A stretch of 64,000 nt of DNA from JAXMDS01 sp043777815 (GCA_043777815.1 JAYWHH010000001.1:186001-250000), one strand, 5' to 3'; shown: positions 27,680 through 37,171, numbered from the stretch's first letter. Translations and numbers: made by a program. Notes: generated from the sequence alone by a model not told the origin.

Positions 27680-29689
27680 ATGCAGAAAAAATCTAGTGAA
27701 AAATTAGAAAAACCTGATATTAATACAACAACTTATAGGACTTATAGTGATGGATGTACGGAAATATTGCTTGTTACAAACGATAGAATAACAATTACTT
27801 CGTCTACTGGAAATAATAATTTTATGTCAATAACAGTATTTGGAGAAGTGAAGTGCTATAACGGAACATTAGGCATTGAATCTATAAATGTAAATATTAA
27901 ATACTCTGACGGAACATCGGTTACTAAGCCTTCAAAAAAAATAGTGAAACAAGATTTACAAAACGCCACTATCATGGAAAACCTTTTTTATGTTTCTAAA
28001 ATAGAAAATTACACCATTAGACAACTAGAGTTTCCATTTACTGAGTTTTATGTCGACACAGGTAAAATAGAGCCTTTTATTATTAGTGCTAGAAATGTAA
28101 AAAATGATAATGATCTTGATCTCAATAGCACAAGACTATTTTTATATCTTAATGATGAAAATTGTAAAACTTTTGGCACAAAGTTTTTTCATAAAAAAAA
28201 TTCAGCAAGTGATTTTAAAGCTATAAAATCAACTAAAACTATTAACTGTGAAAATTTTATTAATAATGTTATTCAAACTCTTAATTTAGTTATTTGTTCT
28301 GATAGAGGGGTCTCAAATGTAAAAACTTATCAGAATTTTTTTTCAGAACTTACAAATCTTGAGCTACAGAATTATATTGACACTGGTAAGATATTTGAAG
28401 ATTTTATAAGACATTATCAGAATTTCCATATTCTTGAAATACTTAAGCCATATGCAAATGATAGATTTACAAATTACATTACTTTTACAAGAGATTTTAA
28501 GACTATAAGCTCTTGCTATTATTCACCCAAAGATAAAACTATATATTATCATCTTAATTTCCAACAAAAAAACGTTAAGTTTAAATGTATTATAAATAAT
28601 ATTGATGATGTATATCAGTTAAATACAGGAACAATGTTATGTATAGTAAATAACTTAAATCCTAAATCTCGAACTATTATTTACTCAGTAAATGAGAAAA
28701 TATGTAAGCTTGATAATATAAAAGAAAATTTTGGCATATTAATGGGTTATTTTCATTTTTATGATTTATTTAGCAATAGCTCTAATAAGATGCGTAGTTG
28801 TGAAACTGCAAATATAAACGATGAAATAAAAGGTTCAGTTTTAGGTTATTTATCAGATAATTTAGACAATTTACTTAGTCCATTAATTAATAACGAAAAT
28901 GTAAATATATTTTTAAACGAAATAGATAACAAAATAGATATGGATAAATATAAATGTTTAGTTGTAGATTCATTGCTAAATGAAATCATATTTTCTATAA
29001 TGCAATATGCTAAAAGTGGTAATTTGGTAAAAAGTTTTCTTCCAGATGAAATAAAAATCGATTTAATAGATAAATTATCTTCCGATAGAGTAAGTTTACT
29101 AGGGGAAGAGATGATTTTAGATTTAATCAAAAATTCTGTATTAGACATTATTTCACAAATTTATGAATTTTCTAATTACGAACTGTCTTTAGATAAAAAT
29201 CTCTTAAAGTTAAACAAAAAAACTATTATCAAATCAGGTAACAAAAAGTATTATGAAAATACGAATAAGCAAATTGAAAATGTAGACCAGCATAAGAAAC
29301 TACAAAAAAAATCAAAAAAAGAGGGGCAAAAAGTAAAAAAAGAATTTGAAAAAACTCAAAAACAAGAAGAAATAAATGAAAATCTAGAAAAACAAGAAAA
29401 AACAAAAGTTCCACTAGAAGATAAATATGGTTTTAATACAAAAAATTCTTTTCAAGACCCAAAAAAAGCTACATCAAAAGTAAGTTTTGCTTCAGAGTCT
29501 GAAAAAGAAACAAATGCTGAGGATTATAAAATTATTCACGAGAAAGAATTGGTCAATGATGAAAGTAATTTTATTCAAACAAATGATTGTTTAAATTTTG
29601 ATGCAACAGTAATTGAACATTTGCTTTCACATGAAGATGCGAGTAGTTTTATAGGGCAAGAAACGATCCCTACAGATAATCCATTTTAA
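27680..29689 (+). CDS. hypothetical protein with acidic/Lys-rich C-terminal tail
   Basis: A 669-residue protein I do not recognise. The N-terminal third is beta-rich and contains TEILLVTNDRITITS and SITVFGEVKCYNGT. The middle is mixed helical. Residues of about 500-570 form a Lys/Glu coiled-coil-like segment (KKLQKKSKKEGQKVKK), followed by a disordered acidic tail. No signal peptide or membrane segment is visible. It has its own candidate promoter. Layout (beta-rich start, helical middle, charged tail) resembles other unknown genes in this window, for example the broken gene at 31238. A secreted effector is possible but not shown. Confidence 0.6.
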   Translation: MQKKSSEKLEKPDINTTTYRTYSDGCTEILLVTNDRITITSSTGNNNFMSITVFGEVKCYNGTLGIESINVNIKYSDGTSVTKPSKKIVKQDLQNATIMENLFYVSKIENYTIRQLEFPFTEFYVDTGKIEPFIISARNVKNDNDLDLNSTRLFLYLNDENCKTFGTKFFHKKNSASDFKAIKSTKTINCENFINNVIQTLNLVICSDRGVSNVKTYQNFFSELTNLELQNYIDTGKIFEDFIRHYQNFHILEILKPYANDRFTNYITFTRDFKTISSCYYSPKDKTIYYHLNFQQKNVKFKCIINNIDDVYQLNTGTMLCIVNNLNPKSRTIIYSVNEKICKLDNIKENFGILMGYFHFYDLFSNSSNKMRSCETANINDEIKGSVLGYLSDNLDNLLSPLINNENVNIFLNEIDNKIDMDKYKCLVVDSLLNEIIFSIMQYAKSGNLVKSFLPDEIKIDLIDKLSSDRVSLLGEEMILDLIKNSVLDIISQIYEFSNYELSLDKNLLKLNKKTIIKSGNKKYYENTNKQIENVDQHKKLQKKSKKEGQKVKKEFEKTQKQEEINENLEKQEKTKVPLEDKYGFNTKNSFQDPKKATSKVSFASESEKETNAEDYKIIHEKELVNDESNFIQTNDCLNFDATVIEHLLSHEDASSFIGQETIPTDNPF

Positions 29690-29768
29690 TACTGGAAATA
29701 CATAAGATTTTTATTACAACAAAATGCATATTTATTCCGAGTCACAACGAAATGACATAATAAAACTT

Positions 29769-30542
29769 TTACTTTTGTTTTGATAATTTTAATATCAAAT
29801 CATTTAAATTATTTATAGCTAAATGTTTTGCTTTTTGTGAAGCAAAGCCTTTTTCTACATTTTTATTTAAAACATGAGATGCAAAAACTATTTGTTGATT
29901 ATTTTTTTCTATATAACCAACAAACCATCCATGCTTTAATTCAGTTTTTTTATTATTGATTACTTGATATCCGCTTCCAGTTTTACCATAAAGTTTCCAA
30001 TTGTCTTCTATAACTTGAATAAACATAAGATTTTTTGTGTACTCATAAGCTTCTTGACTTAAATTAAACTCTTTATTTATTATTTTTTGTAAAAATTCTA
30101 TTTGTTGAATTGGAGATATTTTCAAAGAAGAAGAAATCCATGCATTTTCTAATTCACCAGAGGTATTCATATTTCCATATTGAAATTCAGATATATATTC
30201 TTCAAATTTAGTTTTAGTTAATTTTTTTACTAAAATATTAGAATACCAAAGGCAACTATTTTGTATCCATGTTTTAGGATTTTGTGATGTTTTACATTTT
30301 TCTATATGGTAATCAACATTATTTGGCAATTTCCAAATAGGATCAATTTCATTTTTAAGTATTTTACTATCAAATCCAATTAAACTTAATGGAATTTTAA
30401 AAGTAGATTGTGGTGGATAAAATTTATAACACTAACCTTCTTGTATGAGGGTTTTCTCATTTATTTTTGCTATAAAACAATTTGCATAAGCTAAAGAATT
30501 TGAAAAGCACAACAAAAAGATAAGCTTAATTTTGATATTCAT
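29769..30542 (-). pseudogene. class D (OXA-type) beta-lactamase interrupted by one in-frame amber codon
   Basis: Reading from ATG at 30542 gives a signal peptide (MNIKIKLIFLLCFSNSLAYA) and mature sequence to residue 36, then TAG at 30430-30434 (codon 37, bases 30432-30434), then the same frame continues to 29769. Downstream of the stop all class D motifs are present: STFK (46-49), FKIPLSLIGFDS, SCLWYSN at the SxV position, FQYGN, a WISSSLKISP segment, and KTGSGY before GWFVGYIEK. Total 257 codons, normal for OXA enzymes. An open frame from 30329 lacks the STFK serine and could not be active alone. Either a recent single-base pseudogene, a sequencing error or readthrough. Confidence 0.88.
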
Positions 30543-30664
30543 AGAAAAATATTTTTATATTAAAATTTAAAGTAAATCATAAAAATAGTATCTTAGAAAG
30601 AGACTGAAAAAAGCTTCTTGGAAAGAATTTAATACCGTTTCTATTAGTAAATTATAACAAAAAG

Positions 30665-31021
30665 TTATAAAACTTCAGGTGCCAAGGAGGCAGCTTTAGG
30701 AGATCTTAACCTAACTTCTGCTGGAATAGGGCTAAATAACCTAGTGCCCATCATTTCTAGATTGCTATTTAGCAATATGACGCCATTGGTGCCAAATCTG
30801 ATAGATGTGCCATCTAATCTCTTAATAGGAGATTTAGTAGTAACCAATAAAGCTTTATATATGTCACCTTTTTTAATTTTTTCATTAGGGACGGCGCTTT
30901 GAACAGCTACTACTATATAACTATTGACGTGAGCAGTTTTTCCGCCCAAAACTTTAATGCATTTAACAGTAAGGGCCCCACTATTGTCTAAAACTTTTAA
31001 AACACTTTCAACTTCGATCAT
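30665..31021 (-). CDS. rplN: ribosomal protein uL14, outside its usual operon
   Basis: Large-subunit protein at the interface with the 30S subunit. Seen: LKVLDNSGALTVKCIKVLGG, EKIKKGDIYKALLVTTKSPIKR, DGTSIRFGTNGVILLN, GTRLFSPIPAEVR and SLAPEVL at the end, all diagnostic of uL14. Length 118 aa is normal. Almost all bacteria keep rplN between rpsQ and rplX in the spc operon; here its neighbours are a broken beta-lactamase and a broken unknown gene. An inverted repeat lies in its leader. Confidence 0.95.
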   Translation of the reverse strand: MIEVESVLKVLDNSGALTVKCIKVLGGKTAHVNSYIVVAVQSAVPNEKIKKGDIYKALLVTTKSPIKRLDGTSIRFGTNGVILLNSNLEMMGTRLFSPIPAEVRLRSPKAASLAPEVL

Positions 31022-31037
31022 AATAAATGTAAATCTT

Positions 31038-31059
31038 GATAGAACTATATAATTCTATC
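31038..31059 (-). promoter_or_regulatory. inverted repeat in the rplN leader
   Basis: Arms GATAGAA (31038-31044) and TTCTATC (31053-31059) with an eight-base loop, 17 bases before the rplN start codon. It could be a leader hairpin for autoregulation or an operator. Confidence 0.35.
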
Positions 31060-31188
31060 ACATATATACTCACTTTTGTATCCTTTCTCCGTATGCCCTG
31101 TTTTTAACTGAAACTTTGCATTGTATGTGAAGCTTTAAGTGCTTTATATATGTAAAATATTCTAAATATATGTAAACATTATTCATAT

Positions 31189-31208
31189 GCTTAGTGTGAT
31201 ATAATTAC
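31189..31208 (+). promoter_or_regulatory. promoter-like element GCTTAGTGTGATATAATTAC
   Basis: Contains TATAAT at 31200-31205, about 33 bases before the ATG at 31238. The 19-20 base context closely resembles elements upstream of two paralogous genes (36859-36877 and 38379-38397, minus strand), which suggests a shared promoter type. Confidence 0.5.
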
Positions 31209-31237
31209 ATTTAAATATATATTTAATCTAAAAACTT

Positions 31238-32500
31238 ATGCAGGATAAGCAAAATAATGAAATAGTGTATTAGGTTGAAGCTCACAAAAAACTTAATAAT
31301 GTTAATAAATTTCAACTTATTACAGCTTATAAACCTAAATTATACAATAATATATTTGGCGCATCATTTCTAGGTGAAAATGGTCAAGATGGTTTTGAAC
31401 TTCTTTATTCAAATAAAAAGACCGCAATAACCATTTTATTTTTCAAAAATGGTACATGGATATTCCAAAAAGTAAATGGAAAAAGCAAAATATTCTCAGA
31501 TAAAATTAAGATCAATAATATAGAAAAAAGCTTGCATATGGCTTATGTGTGTGACAATAAAGATAAACCACTATTATGTTATAATGACAAACTAGTAAAA
31601 GAAAAGATATTTTCTATAAATTTTATTGATAATCAGTCTTTTCTTGCTAGTTCTAAGCTTAATAATAAACTTCCGATAGATTATTTAATTAATAATGTAG
31701 AAGATAAAAAAAATATCATCAAATCCACTAATAGCAAAAAAAGTTAAAGATGCACTTAAATTTATTAAATCTCTTCCATATATAAAACCTTCAAAACAAA
31801 TTCTTATATTAAAAAATTTAAAAAATAAAGAATCTATTGCCAGTAAAGAATTTTTTAATTCTTTTTATGATTTTAAAACGTCAACTGCTAAAGAAATTTA
31901 TAGAAGTGCTTTAGTTTCGTCTATTTTAGAAATAACAAGCATGAAAATAACTAATTCAAAAAAATGTTTAATACTATTGAAATATTTAATGAATAAATCT
32001 TCAACGCATGAAAAAAAATGTCTGATGTTTTAAAACCATTTTCTGTTGACTTTAAAAGTTTTTTTACATTTTATCCAAATCTCAAATTAGTAATTTTTGG
32101 TTATTTAACCAAAGATATCAATACTAATCAAAAAAATTTGGTTTTTATTCTTAATGCATTAGAAACAGAATTATCAATAGATGAGATAGATGAGCTTGAT
32201 GCGGTTAATATAGAAGTTGTTAAAAAAATTATATCTAACATTATATCTGATATTCCTAAAGAACTATCAGACAGAAAATATACCTTGCAAACATCAGGCA
32301 CAGAAAACGTTTATACATCATTTCATTTAAAAATAGAAGACCTTGGTGAGCAGCCTGCAGACAATAGCATAGGACAGCATGCGGACAATAATATAAATAT
32401 AAATCCTATGCCTGAACATATTGATAATATAAACCCTGGACAAGAAGATAATATAGATTTATCTGGAAATGTAGATGATACGCACAGTTTGCCCGGATAA
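31238..32500 (+). pseudogene. unknown gene broken by an amber codon and two poly-A frameshifts
   Basis: ATG at 31238 opens a frame with TAG at codon 12 (31271-31273). The frame then continues open to a seven-A run (31736-31742), after which the coding-like sequence moves to another frame (VKDALKFIKSLPYIK...). At an eight-A run (32011-32018) it returns to the first frame (MSDVLKPFSVDFKSFF...) and ends at 32500 with an acidic, Asn/Asp-rich tail. Removing one A from the first run and adding one to the second restores a continuous frame apart from the amber codon. No family is recognised; the encoded protein would have about 420 residues. Real decay, sequencing error at homopolymers or slippage rescue are all possible. 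Confidence 0.7.
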
Positions 32501-32697
32501 ATAATTTGGTTTTTTGAAAAATTTTAATATAAAGTTCATTTCAAAAATATACTAACAATACATATTTTCTTTGTAGATGTATAAATTATCACAAAGCAAT
32601 TGATATACTCATAAGTGCTTAAAAACTCATTCAAATATCATATAAAATAATCATTTGCTCAAAGACATGTAGAGTATTAGTCGCTGTAGTATTGTCG

Positions 32698-32744
32698 CTC
32701 CTGCTTCTGCTTCTGCTTCTGCTTCTATTTCTACTTCTACGCTT
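32698..32744. repeat. hexanucleotide microsatellite (GCTTCT-type)
   Basis: About seven consecutive six-base units, the first four nearly perfect CTGCTT/GCTTCT repeats, immediately downstream of the stop codon of the minus-strand gene at 32748. Confidence 0.8.
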
Positions 32745-32747
32745 TAA

Positions 32748-33656
32748 TCAATTTTCTAAACTTAATACAGCCTCTATTTTAACTAAATTATTTGAATTTA
32801 ACTCAATTTGATTTAATTGCAAGTATTTTTCAATCTCAGTATTAATATTTGTATTTTTAGTACCAGGTTTTAAATAATCCTCAATCAATCGAATATCAGC
32901 TATGGTGATTACTTTTTTATAATTTTGTAAACAAGTTGCTATGTAATCAAAAATTGGTGGACAATTACCGTCTTTTAATTCAACTAATCGATTAAGAATC
33001 GTTTTTCCATCATTAATAGAAGTAATTTTTATATTTAATTTTGTATTACCTCCGCAAGGACAATTTAATTCTCCAGAGTATTTATCTAGCAAAAAAGTTT
33101 TAGTTAGATTTAAATTAAATGATTTAATAATATTAACTATAGTATAATTAATGTTATTTATATTAATTGTTTGGCTTAATTGACTGCCGATAAAATCCTT
33201 AGTGTTTTCATTTACATGTACGGCAAAAAATTTCTTTTCATATTCACTCATCTTAATTTTGGATGTGATAATTTTAGGTACTAAATCTAATAAAATGCCA
33301 TTTACTTGTTGATCAATATTACTTAGAATAACGATATCTCTACAAGTCACTATTTCTTGTAGTTGAGTTTTTTCTAACATAGACCACATAAGTTTCTTAG
33401 TCGATTCATTTTCTAATATCTTGCCTATTAGATTTGTTTCCTCTGTGTTGCTATTTTCTGTGTTGCTATTTTGTTGCTGCGATGCAGTATTTATGCTATT
33501 AAGATAATAAATAATTTGATCTTTCTCAATCGATTCTATTAATTTTTCATCTACTATATTTAGGGGAAAGATTTGTCCTTGCTTCATTTCATGATGTTTG
33601 GTTAAGACATAGCTAGCTCCAAGAGCTAGAAGAATAATTCCACCAAAATATCTCAT
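32748..33656 (-). CDS. hypothetical membrane-anchored protein
   Basis: A 302-residue protein I do not recognise. It has one N-terminal hydrophobic helix (GGIILLALGASYVLT, residues 5-19), then a Gln/Asn/Thr-rich stretch near 55-75, and a mixed domain with CPCGG near 200. Its start overlaps the end of bamB by four bases, so it is translationally coupled to bamB and may act with it in the periplasm. A YfgM-like TPR protein often neighbours bamB, but no TPR motif is visible here. Confidence 0.6.
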   Translation of the reverse strand: MRYFGGIILLALGASYVLTKHHEMKQGQIFPLNIVDEKLIESIEKDQIIYYLNSINTASQQQNSNTENSNTEETNLIGKILENESTKKLMWSMLEKTQLQEIVTCRDIVILSNIDQQVNGILLDLVPKIITSKIKMSEYEKKFFAVHVNENTKDFIGSQLSQTININNINYTIVNIIKSFNLNLTKTFLLDKYSGELNCPCGGNTKLNIKITSINDGKTILNRLVELKDGNCPPIFDYIATCLQNYKKVITIADIRLIEDYLKPGTKNTNINTEIEKYLQLNQIELNSNNLVKIEAVLSLEN

Positions 33657-34912
33657 TTTATATTTGAAGTATTAATAGTATCTAATGTCCAATAGATAAC
33701 TTTATATTTACCTACCCCTATTAGGGCGTCTTTTTTAAGAAAAAGTTGATTGATGTCAGTTGAAATTTGAGTTTTAAACTTTATTTTTCCACTAAACATG
33801 TCAAGCGCATATAAATACCCAAAAGTGTCAGTAAAAATCAAATTGCCTTGATATTCAATTATGTTAGAATAACTAGAAAATTGACTAGGCTTTACAGGTT
33901 TCATCTGATCAAATTTCTCAAGGTTAACTAGCCACTCTATTTTAAGATCTTTAGCAGAAACTTTAGCTACTTGATTAGCTTTATTGATTATAAATAAATG
34001 ATCGTTTTTTAAAATCCAAGAATGCAATTCATTTATTTTTCTTTCTTTAATAATATTTCCTTTAAAATCTAGTATTTTAACTCCATTAGTATTATGACTT
34101 AAATAAATTGCATTATCAGATATTATTGGCTTAACCGCACCACCATAAACGGTATATTTTAAAGGATCTGGATCTGATCCTTTATGAGACTTAAATTCTT
34201 CAAATCTATTGTTAAAAAAGTATATGTTGTTATATATATCTGAAAATACTAGATTTTCACCATTTATTACAGCTATAGCATTTGGATACCCAGAAAATAA
34301 TTCACTATTTGAATAATTAATCTTATGATTTATACTGAAGTTATCTTTATTCAAATCATATAAAATGCCATTTGCAGTGGCAACATATAATTTATTACCT
34401 TGTAATATAGGATCAGTCACTCCAGCTCCGCTTAATTCCCTATAGTTAATCAAATTACCATCTAAATCTATTTGATGAATAGTTCTAGAATAAACTATGT
34501 ATAGATTATTATCATTGCCTATTACAATTCCATTATTCCAAACTTTACCTTTGAATAATTTTTTACTCCATAGGATATTTCTCTTGTTTAAATCAAACTT
34601 AGTTAAATGGCCCACAGAATCAACAGTATAAAGAATATTTGCCTTTACAACACAATTGATAATTGGATCTTTTCCTAAAGAAGTATAGTTGATTTGTTTA
34701 ATCACGATTTCAGATGCTTTATCATTTATAAGATTAGGCTTTACTGAAGAATCCTTGATTAAATGTTGCGCAAAATAGCTTGCTGGCTTTATATTTTTAT
34801 TTGCACAGCTAGTTAATAAAAATGTCATTATAATGACTGCATATCTAGTAGATAACATAACTTTTAGAAAGTTTAGTATTCTTAAAGTATAACATATACA
34901 GCTTTGAGTCAT
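33653..34912 (-). CDS. bamB: BamB-like outer-membrane assembly lipoprotein
   Basis: Periplasmic lipoprotein with a beta-propeller of PQQ-type repeats, expected to assist outer-membrane protein insertion. Seen: hydrophobic start with a lipobox FLLTSC around residue 36; repeated blades such as LTKFDLNKRNILWSKKLFKG, NGILYDLNKDNF, GVKILDFKGNI and LYALDMFSGKIKFKTQ. Length near 420 aa fits BamB. Several in-frame starts exist; MLSTRYAVIIMTFLLTSC (residue 19) gives a better signal peptide than the upstream codon. It is divergent from comF by only two bases and coupled to the following gene. Confidence 0.82.
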   Translation of the reverse strand: MTQSCICYTLRILNFLKVMLSTRYAVIIMTFLLTSCANKNIKPASYFAQHLIKDSSVKPNLINDKASEIVIKQINYTSLGKDPIINCVVKANILYTVDSVGHLTKFDLNKRNILWSKKLFKGKVWNNGIVIGNDNNLYIVYSRTIHQIDLDGNLINYRELSGAGVTDPILQGNKLYVATANGILYDLNKDNFSINHKINYSNSELFSGYPNAIAVINGENLVFSDIYNNIYFFNNRFEEFKSHKGSDPDPLKYTVYGGAVKPIISDNAIYLSHNTNGVKILDFKGNIIKERKINELHSWILKNDHLFIINKANQVAKVSAKDLKIEWLVNLEKFDQMKPVKPSQFSSYSNIIEYQGNLIFTDTFGYLYALDMFSGKIKFKTQISTDINQLFLKKDALIGVGKYKVIYWTLDTINTSNIK

Positions 34913-34914
34913 TT

Positions 34915-35664
34915 ATGAAATTGTTCTTAATTGCTGTTATTAGATTTTTATGGCGATATATAAATTTATTTTGCTCAAAAATCTCTGATTTCATTTATGT
35001 TAATAAATGTGGAATATGTAATTGTTTAACCAACAAATACGCTTTGTTATGTTGCAAATGTTGGGGCACTTTGATATTTGTCAATAAGCCATATTGTTCA
35101 AAATGTGGCAAATTATTTACAGTAGATATTTTTGAAAATATGATATGTGGCTGGTGCTTAAAACATAAACCAAAATACAAGTATCAAAGAGTCTTAATGA
35201 AATTTAATTTGTCCGCTAAGATACTAATACATAAATTTAAGTACTATGACACTTTTCATTATGGAAAATATTTTGCAAAGATAATGTATATAAGATACTT
35301 AAAAAATATTGAGTTTGATGTCATAGTTCCTACACCAATGCACAAAAAACGTAGAGTTTTCAGGCAGTATAATCAAATTCAGGTTTTAGGTAACTATCTA
35401 GCTAAAATTAGTAAAAAGCCACTGATTAATACAAGCTTATTAAAAAGTAAAAATACTAAACAGCAGTCTATATTGGGTAAAAAAGCTAGAATGTCTAATT
35501 TAAGTGGTAGTTTTTATGTAAAAGATATGTATTTGATAAAAAATAAATGCGTGCTATTAGTTGATGACGTTATCACTACAGGATCAACTATAAAAAATTG
35601 CACCGAAGTTTTATTAAAAAATGGCGCTAAGGAAGTAATTGTATTAGCGCTTTGCTATACCTAG
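34915..35664 (+). CDS. comF: ComF-family phosphoribosyltransferase-like protein
   Basis: ComF homologue, a DNA-uptake-associated protein with a phosphoribosyltransferase fold. Seen: an N-terminal zinc-finger region with CGIC, CCKCW, CSKCG and CGWC (about residues 33-80); FKYYDTFHYGKYFAKIM; VPTPMHKKRRVFRQYNQ; and the PRPP-binding motif VLLVDDVITTGST near residue 214. Length 249 aa is normal. A decayed second copy lies at 36985-37171. The 3' end converges with a paralogous-family gene. Confidence 0.9.
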   Translation: MKLFLIAVIRFLWRYINLFCSKISDFIYVNKCGICNCLTNKYALLCCKCWGTLIFVNKPYCSKCGKLFTVDIFENMICGWCLKHKPKYKYQRVLMKFNLSAKILIHKFKYYDTFHYGKYFAKIMYIRYLKNIEFDVIVPTPMHKKRRVFRQYNQIQVLGNYLAKISKKPLINTSLLKSKNTKQQSILGKKARMSNLSGSFYVKDMYLIKNKCVLLVDDVITTGSTIKNCTEVLLKNGAKEVIVLALCYT

Positions 35665-35692
35665 AAATTTAATTCCGCTATACAAAGTATTT

Positions 35693-36292
35693 TTAATAAT
35701 CCATATCTTCATTTAATTGCATATTTTGTCCAGTTATTTGTATATCTTCATCAGATGCATTATAGTCTGATGATGAGGCACTAAGTGTTTTATTCTGTTC
35801 TTCATAATCTTTTTTCATATCGATATTCATTTGCTGAGCGCCCATAAACATAATCGCGTTTAGTAAATTTGTGAAATCATCTTCTCCCATCGTCATGTCT
35901 ACTTTTTCCGCTTCTTCTCCAAACAAATTAATAAGCTTTTTATTTAATGCGTTATATTTGAATAAACATTCATGGAAATAAGATTTCAAACTTGGGTCAA
36001 TATATTTTGCATTTGGGCCATTGAAAAATTGTTGAAATATACTATTGATATCATATTCAATAATCTTTCTTCCATCATGTTTTAGATATTCATTTTCAAA
36101 ACTTTTGATTATATCAAAAAAGCTATTACTACTAGTAAGAGAACGTAGATTTGAAACGAAAAAATTATCCTCTTTAGATTCATTTATATCTTCTTTAGAA
36201 TCAGATATGTCTTCCCACTGAGAATCGGAATCAGACATTTTTTCTTCTTTTTCTAATATACTATTTTTTAATTTTGATATAAATTGCCTCAT
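35693..36292 (-). CDS. acidic protein, paralogous cluster member 1
   Basis: A 199-residue acidic protein of no recognised family. It shares with its neighbours a helical motif (ECLFKYNALNKKLINLFGEEAEK near residue 108; compare QYTSLNEKMGDVFGKAGDK in the gene at 37162) and a C-terminal EDIQITGQNMQLNEDMDY resembling EDIEIDVQNIGLEQF at the end of that gene. Its ATG lies four bases after the stop of the gene at 36297, with AAGGA spanning that stop, so the two are probably coupled. No signal peptide. Confidence 0.6.
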   Translation of the reverse strand: MRQFISKLKNSILEKEEKMSDSDSQWEDISDSKEDINESKEDNFFVSNLRSLTSSNSFFDIIKSFENEYLKHDGRKIIEYDINSIFQQFFNGPNAKYIDPSLKSYFHECLFKYNALNKKLINLFGEEAEKVDMTMGEDDFTNLLNAIMFMGAQQMNIDMKKDYEEQNKTLSASSSDYNASDEDIQITGQNMQLNEDMDY

Positions 36293-36296
36293 TTCC

Positions 36297-36827
36297 TTAG
36301 ATTTCCATTGATTTTCTACTTTTTTTTAATTCCATATGCTGACAAAGATCTTTAAGGTCAATATTATGATTATTTTCAATATTGTTTTTAAATAAAGTAA
36401 ATAATTTTTTTATTGAATATGATATATACTCATTAGCTTTTATTAGTTTGTTATCTAGCATCATAAGTGTATTGAATAAATTTAAACTATTTTTTACATT
36501 TAAATTTTTTCCCAAAACTTTTTTTAATTTATGACCATAAAGATAAGTTTTGTCAGTATTGTTAAGTAATAGCTGTATTTTACTAGTATAATTTTGAATG
36601 TCACTTATGCTAGTTAATGAGTTATTAACTATATTGTCATATATTGTATCTGCACTATCAGATGTACGTGAAATGCGAACTATAATTTCTTTATGAGATG
36701 GCTCTAATTCAGAAAAAATACTTTGTATTTCAATGTTACTTTGCATTATTTCAATATGTTGATTTGGCAATATTGAACTGTGGCTTGATTCTGATATTGT
36801 CAACTCTTGTTTATTGTATTGTTGCAT
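36297..36827 (-). CDS. paralogous cluster member 2
   Basis: A 176-residue helical protein with no recognised family. It starts MQQ like the gene at 37162 and carries the shared pattern NVKNSLNLFNTLMMLDNKL near residue 110. Its upstream region is clearly homologous to that of the gene at 37162, including a TATAAT box. Together with the following gene it forms a two-gene unit. Confidence 0.6.
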   Translation of the reverse strand: MQQYNKQELTISESSHSSILPNQHIEIMQSNIEIQSIFSELEPSHKEIIVRISRTSDSADTIYDNIVNNSLTSISDIQNYTSKIQLLLNNTDKTYLYGHKLKKVLGKNLNVKNSLNLFNTLMMLDNKLIKANEYISYSIKKLFTLFKNNIENNHNIDLKDLCQHMELKKSRKSMEI

Positions 36828-36858
36828 ATATGTAATTAAAAAATTAATTTCTAGTGTG

Positions 36859-36877
36859 GTAATTATACTACACTAGC
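36859..36877 (-). promoter_or_regulatory. conserved promoter element of the paralogous cluster, copy 1
   Basis: Minus strand reads GCTAGTGTAGTATAATTAC with TATAAT at 36862-36867, about 35 bases before the start codon at 36827. Nearly the same sequence and spacing recur before the gene at 37162-38349. Confidence 0.6.
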
Positions 36878-36984
36878 AATCTACTTAATTAGATACATTG
36901 CATAATTTCTTGAAATATTTATCATGAAATAAAAAAAATATTATCAATATAACTATTCTTTATAAGAAAATTTTTTTGTTTTTT

Positions 36985-37171
36985 ATGAAATTACTTTTTA
37001 TTAGATTTTTCTGACCATATATGAATCTATTTGAATCGCAAATTCTTAATTGCATACATGATATTAGTTGATGATACTATCAACGCAGAATCAACTATAA
37101 AAAATTATACAGAGTCATTGCTAAAAAATAGTGCTAAAGAAGTAATTGTGTTAGCACTTTGCTATACTTGA
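36985..37171 (+). pseudogene. decayed internal-deletion copy of comF
   Basis: Bases 36985 to about 37060 resemble the first 30 codons of comF (MKLLFIRFF, stop, then PYMNLFESQI against MKLFLIAVIRFLWRYINLFCSKI). The segment from about 37058 to 37171 resembles the last 38 codons of comF, where the PRPP motif has become ILVDDTINAEST. About 180 codons in the middle are missing and there is an early TGA. The end overlaps the stop of the minus-strand gene at 37162. This marks a duplication of comF together with its neighbour. Confidence 0.85.

Noticed and set aside
30432..31273. TAG reassigned to a sense codon
   Set aside because: TAG ends several ordinary genes here (for example at 758-760 and at the rpoD end), and conserved genes in the window have no in-frame TAG.
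32698..32744. Microsatellite as phase-variation switch
   Set aside because: The repeat lies after a stop codon, its unit is six bases, and it is not inside a promoter or at a gene start as far as I can see.
35693..36827. The two genes at 36297 and 35693 as halves of one frameshifted gene equivalent to the gene at 37162
   Set aside because: Each carries its own copy of the cluster's helical motif, and an AAGGA lies just before the second ATG. Two coupled paralogues explain this better, though the end-to-end similarity to the 395-residue gene keeps the split idea open.
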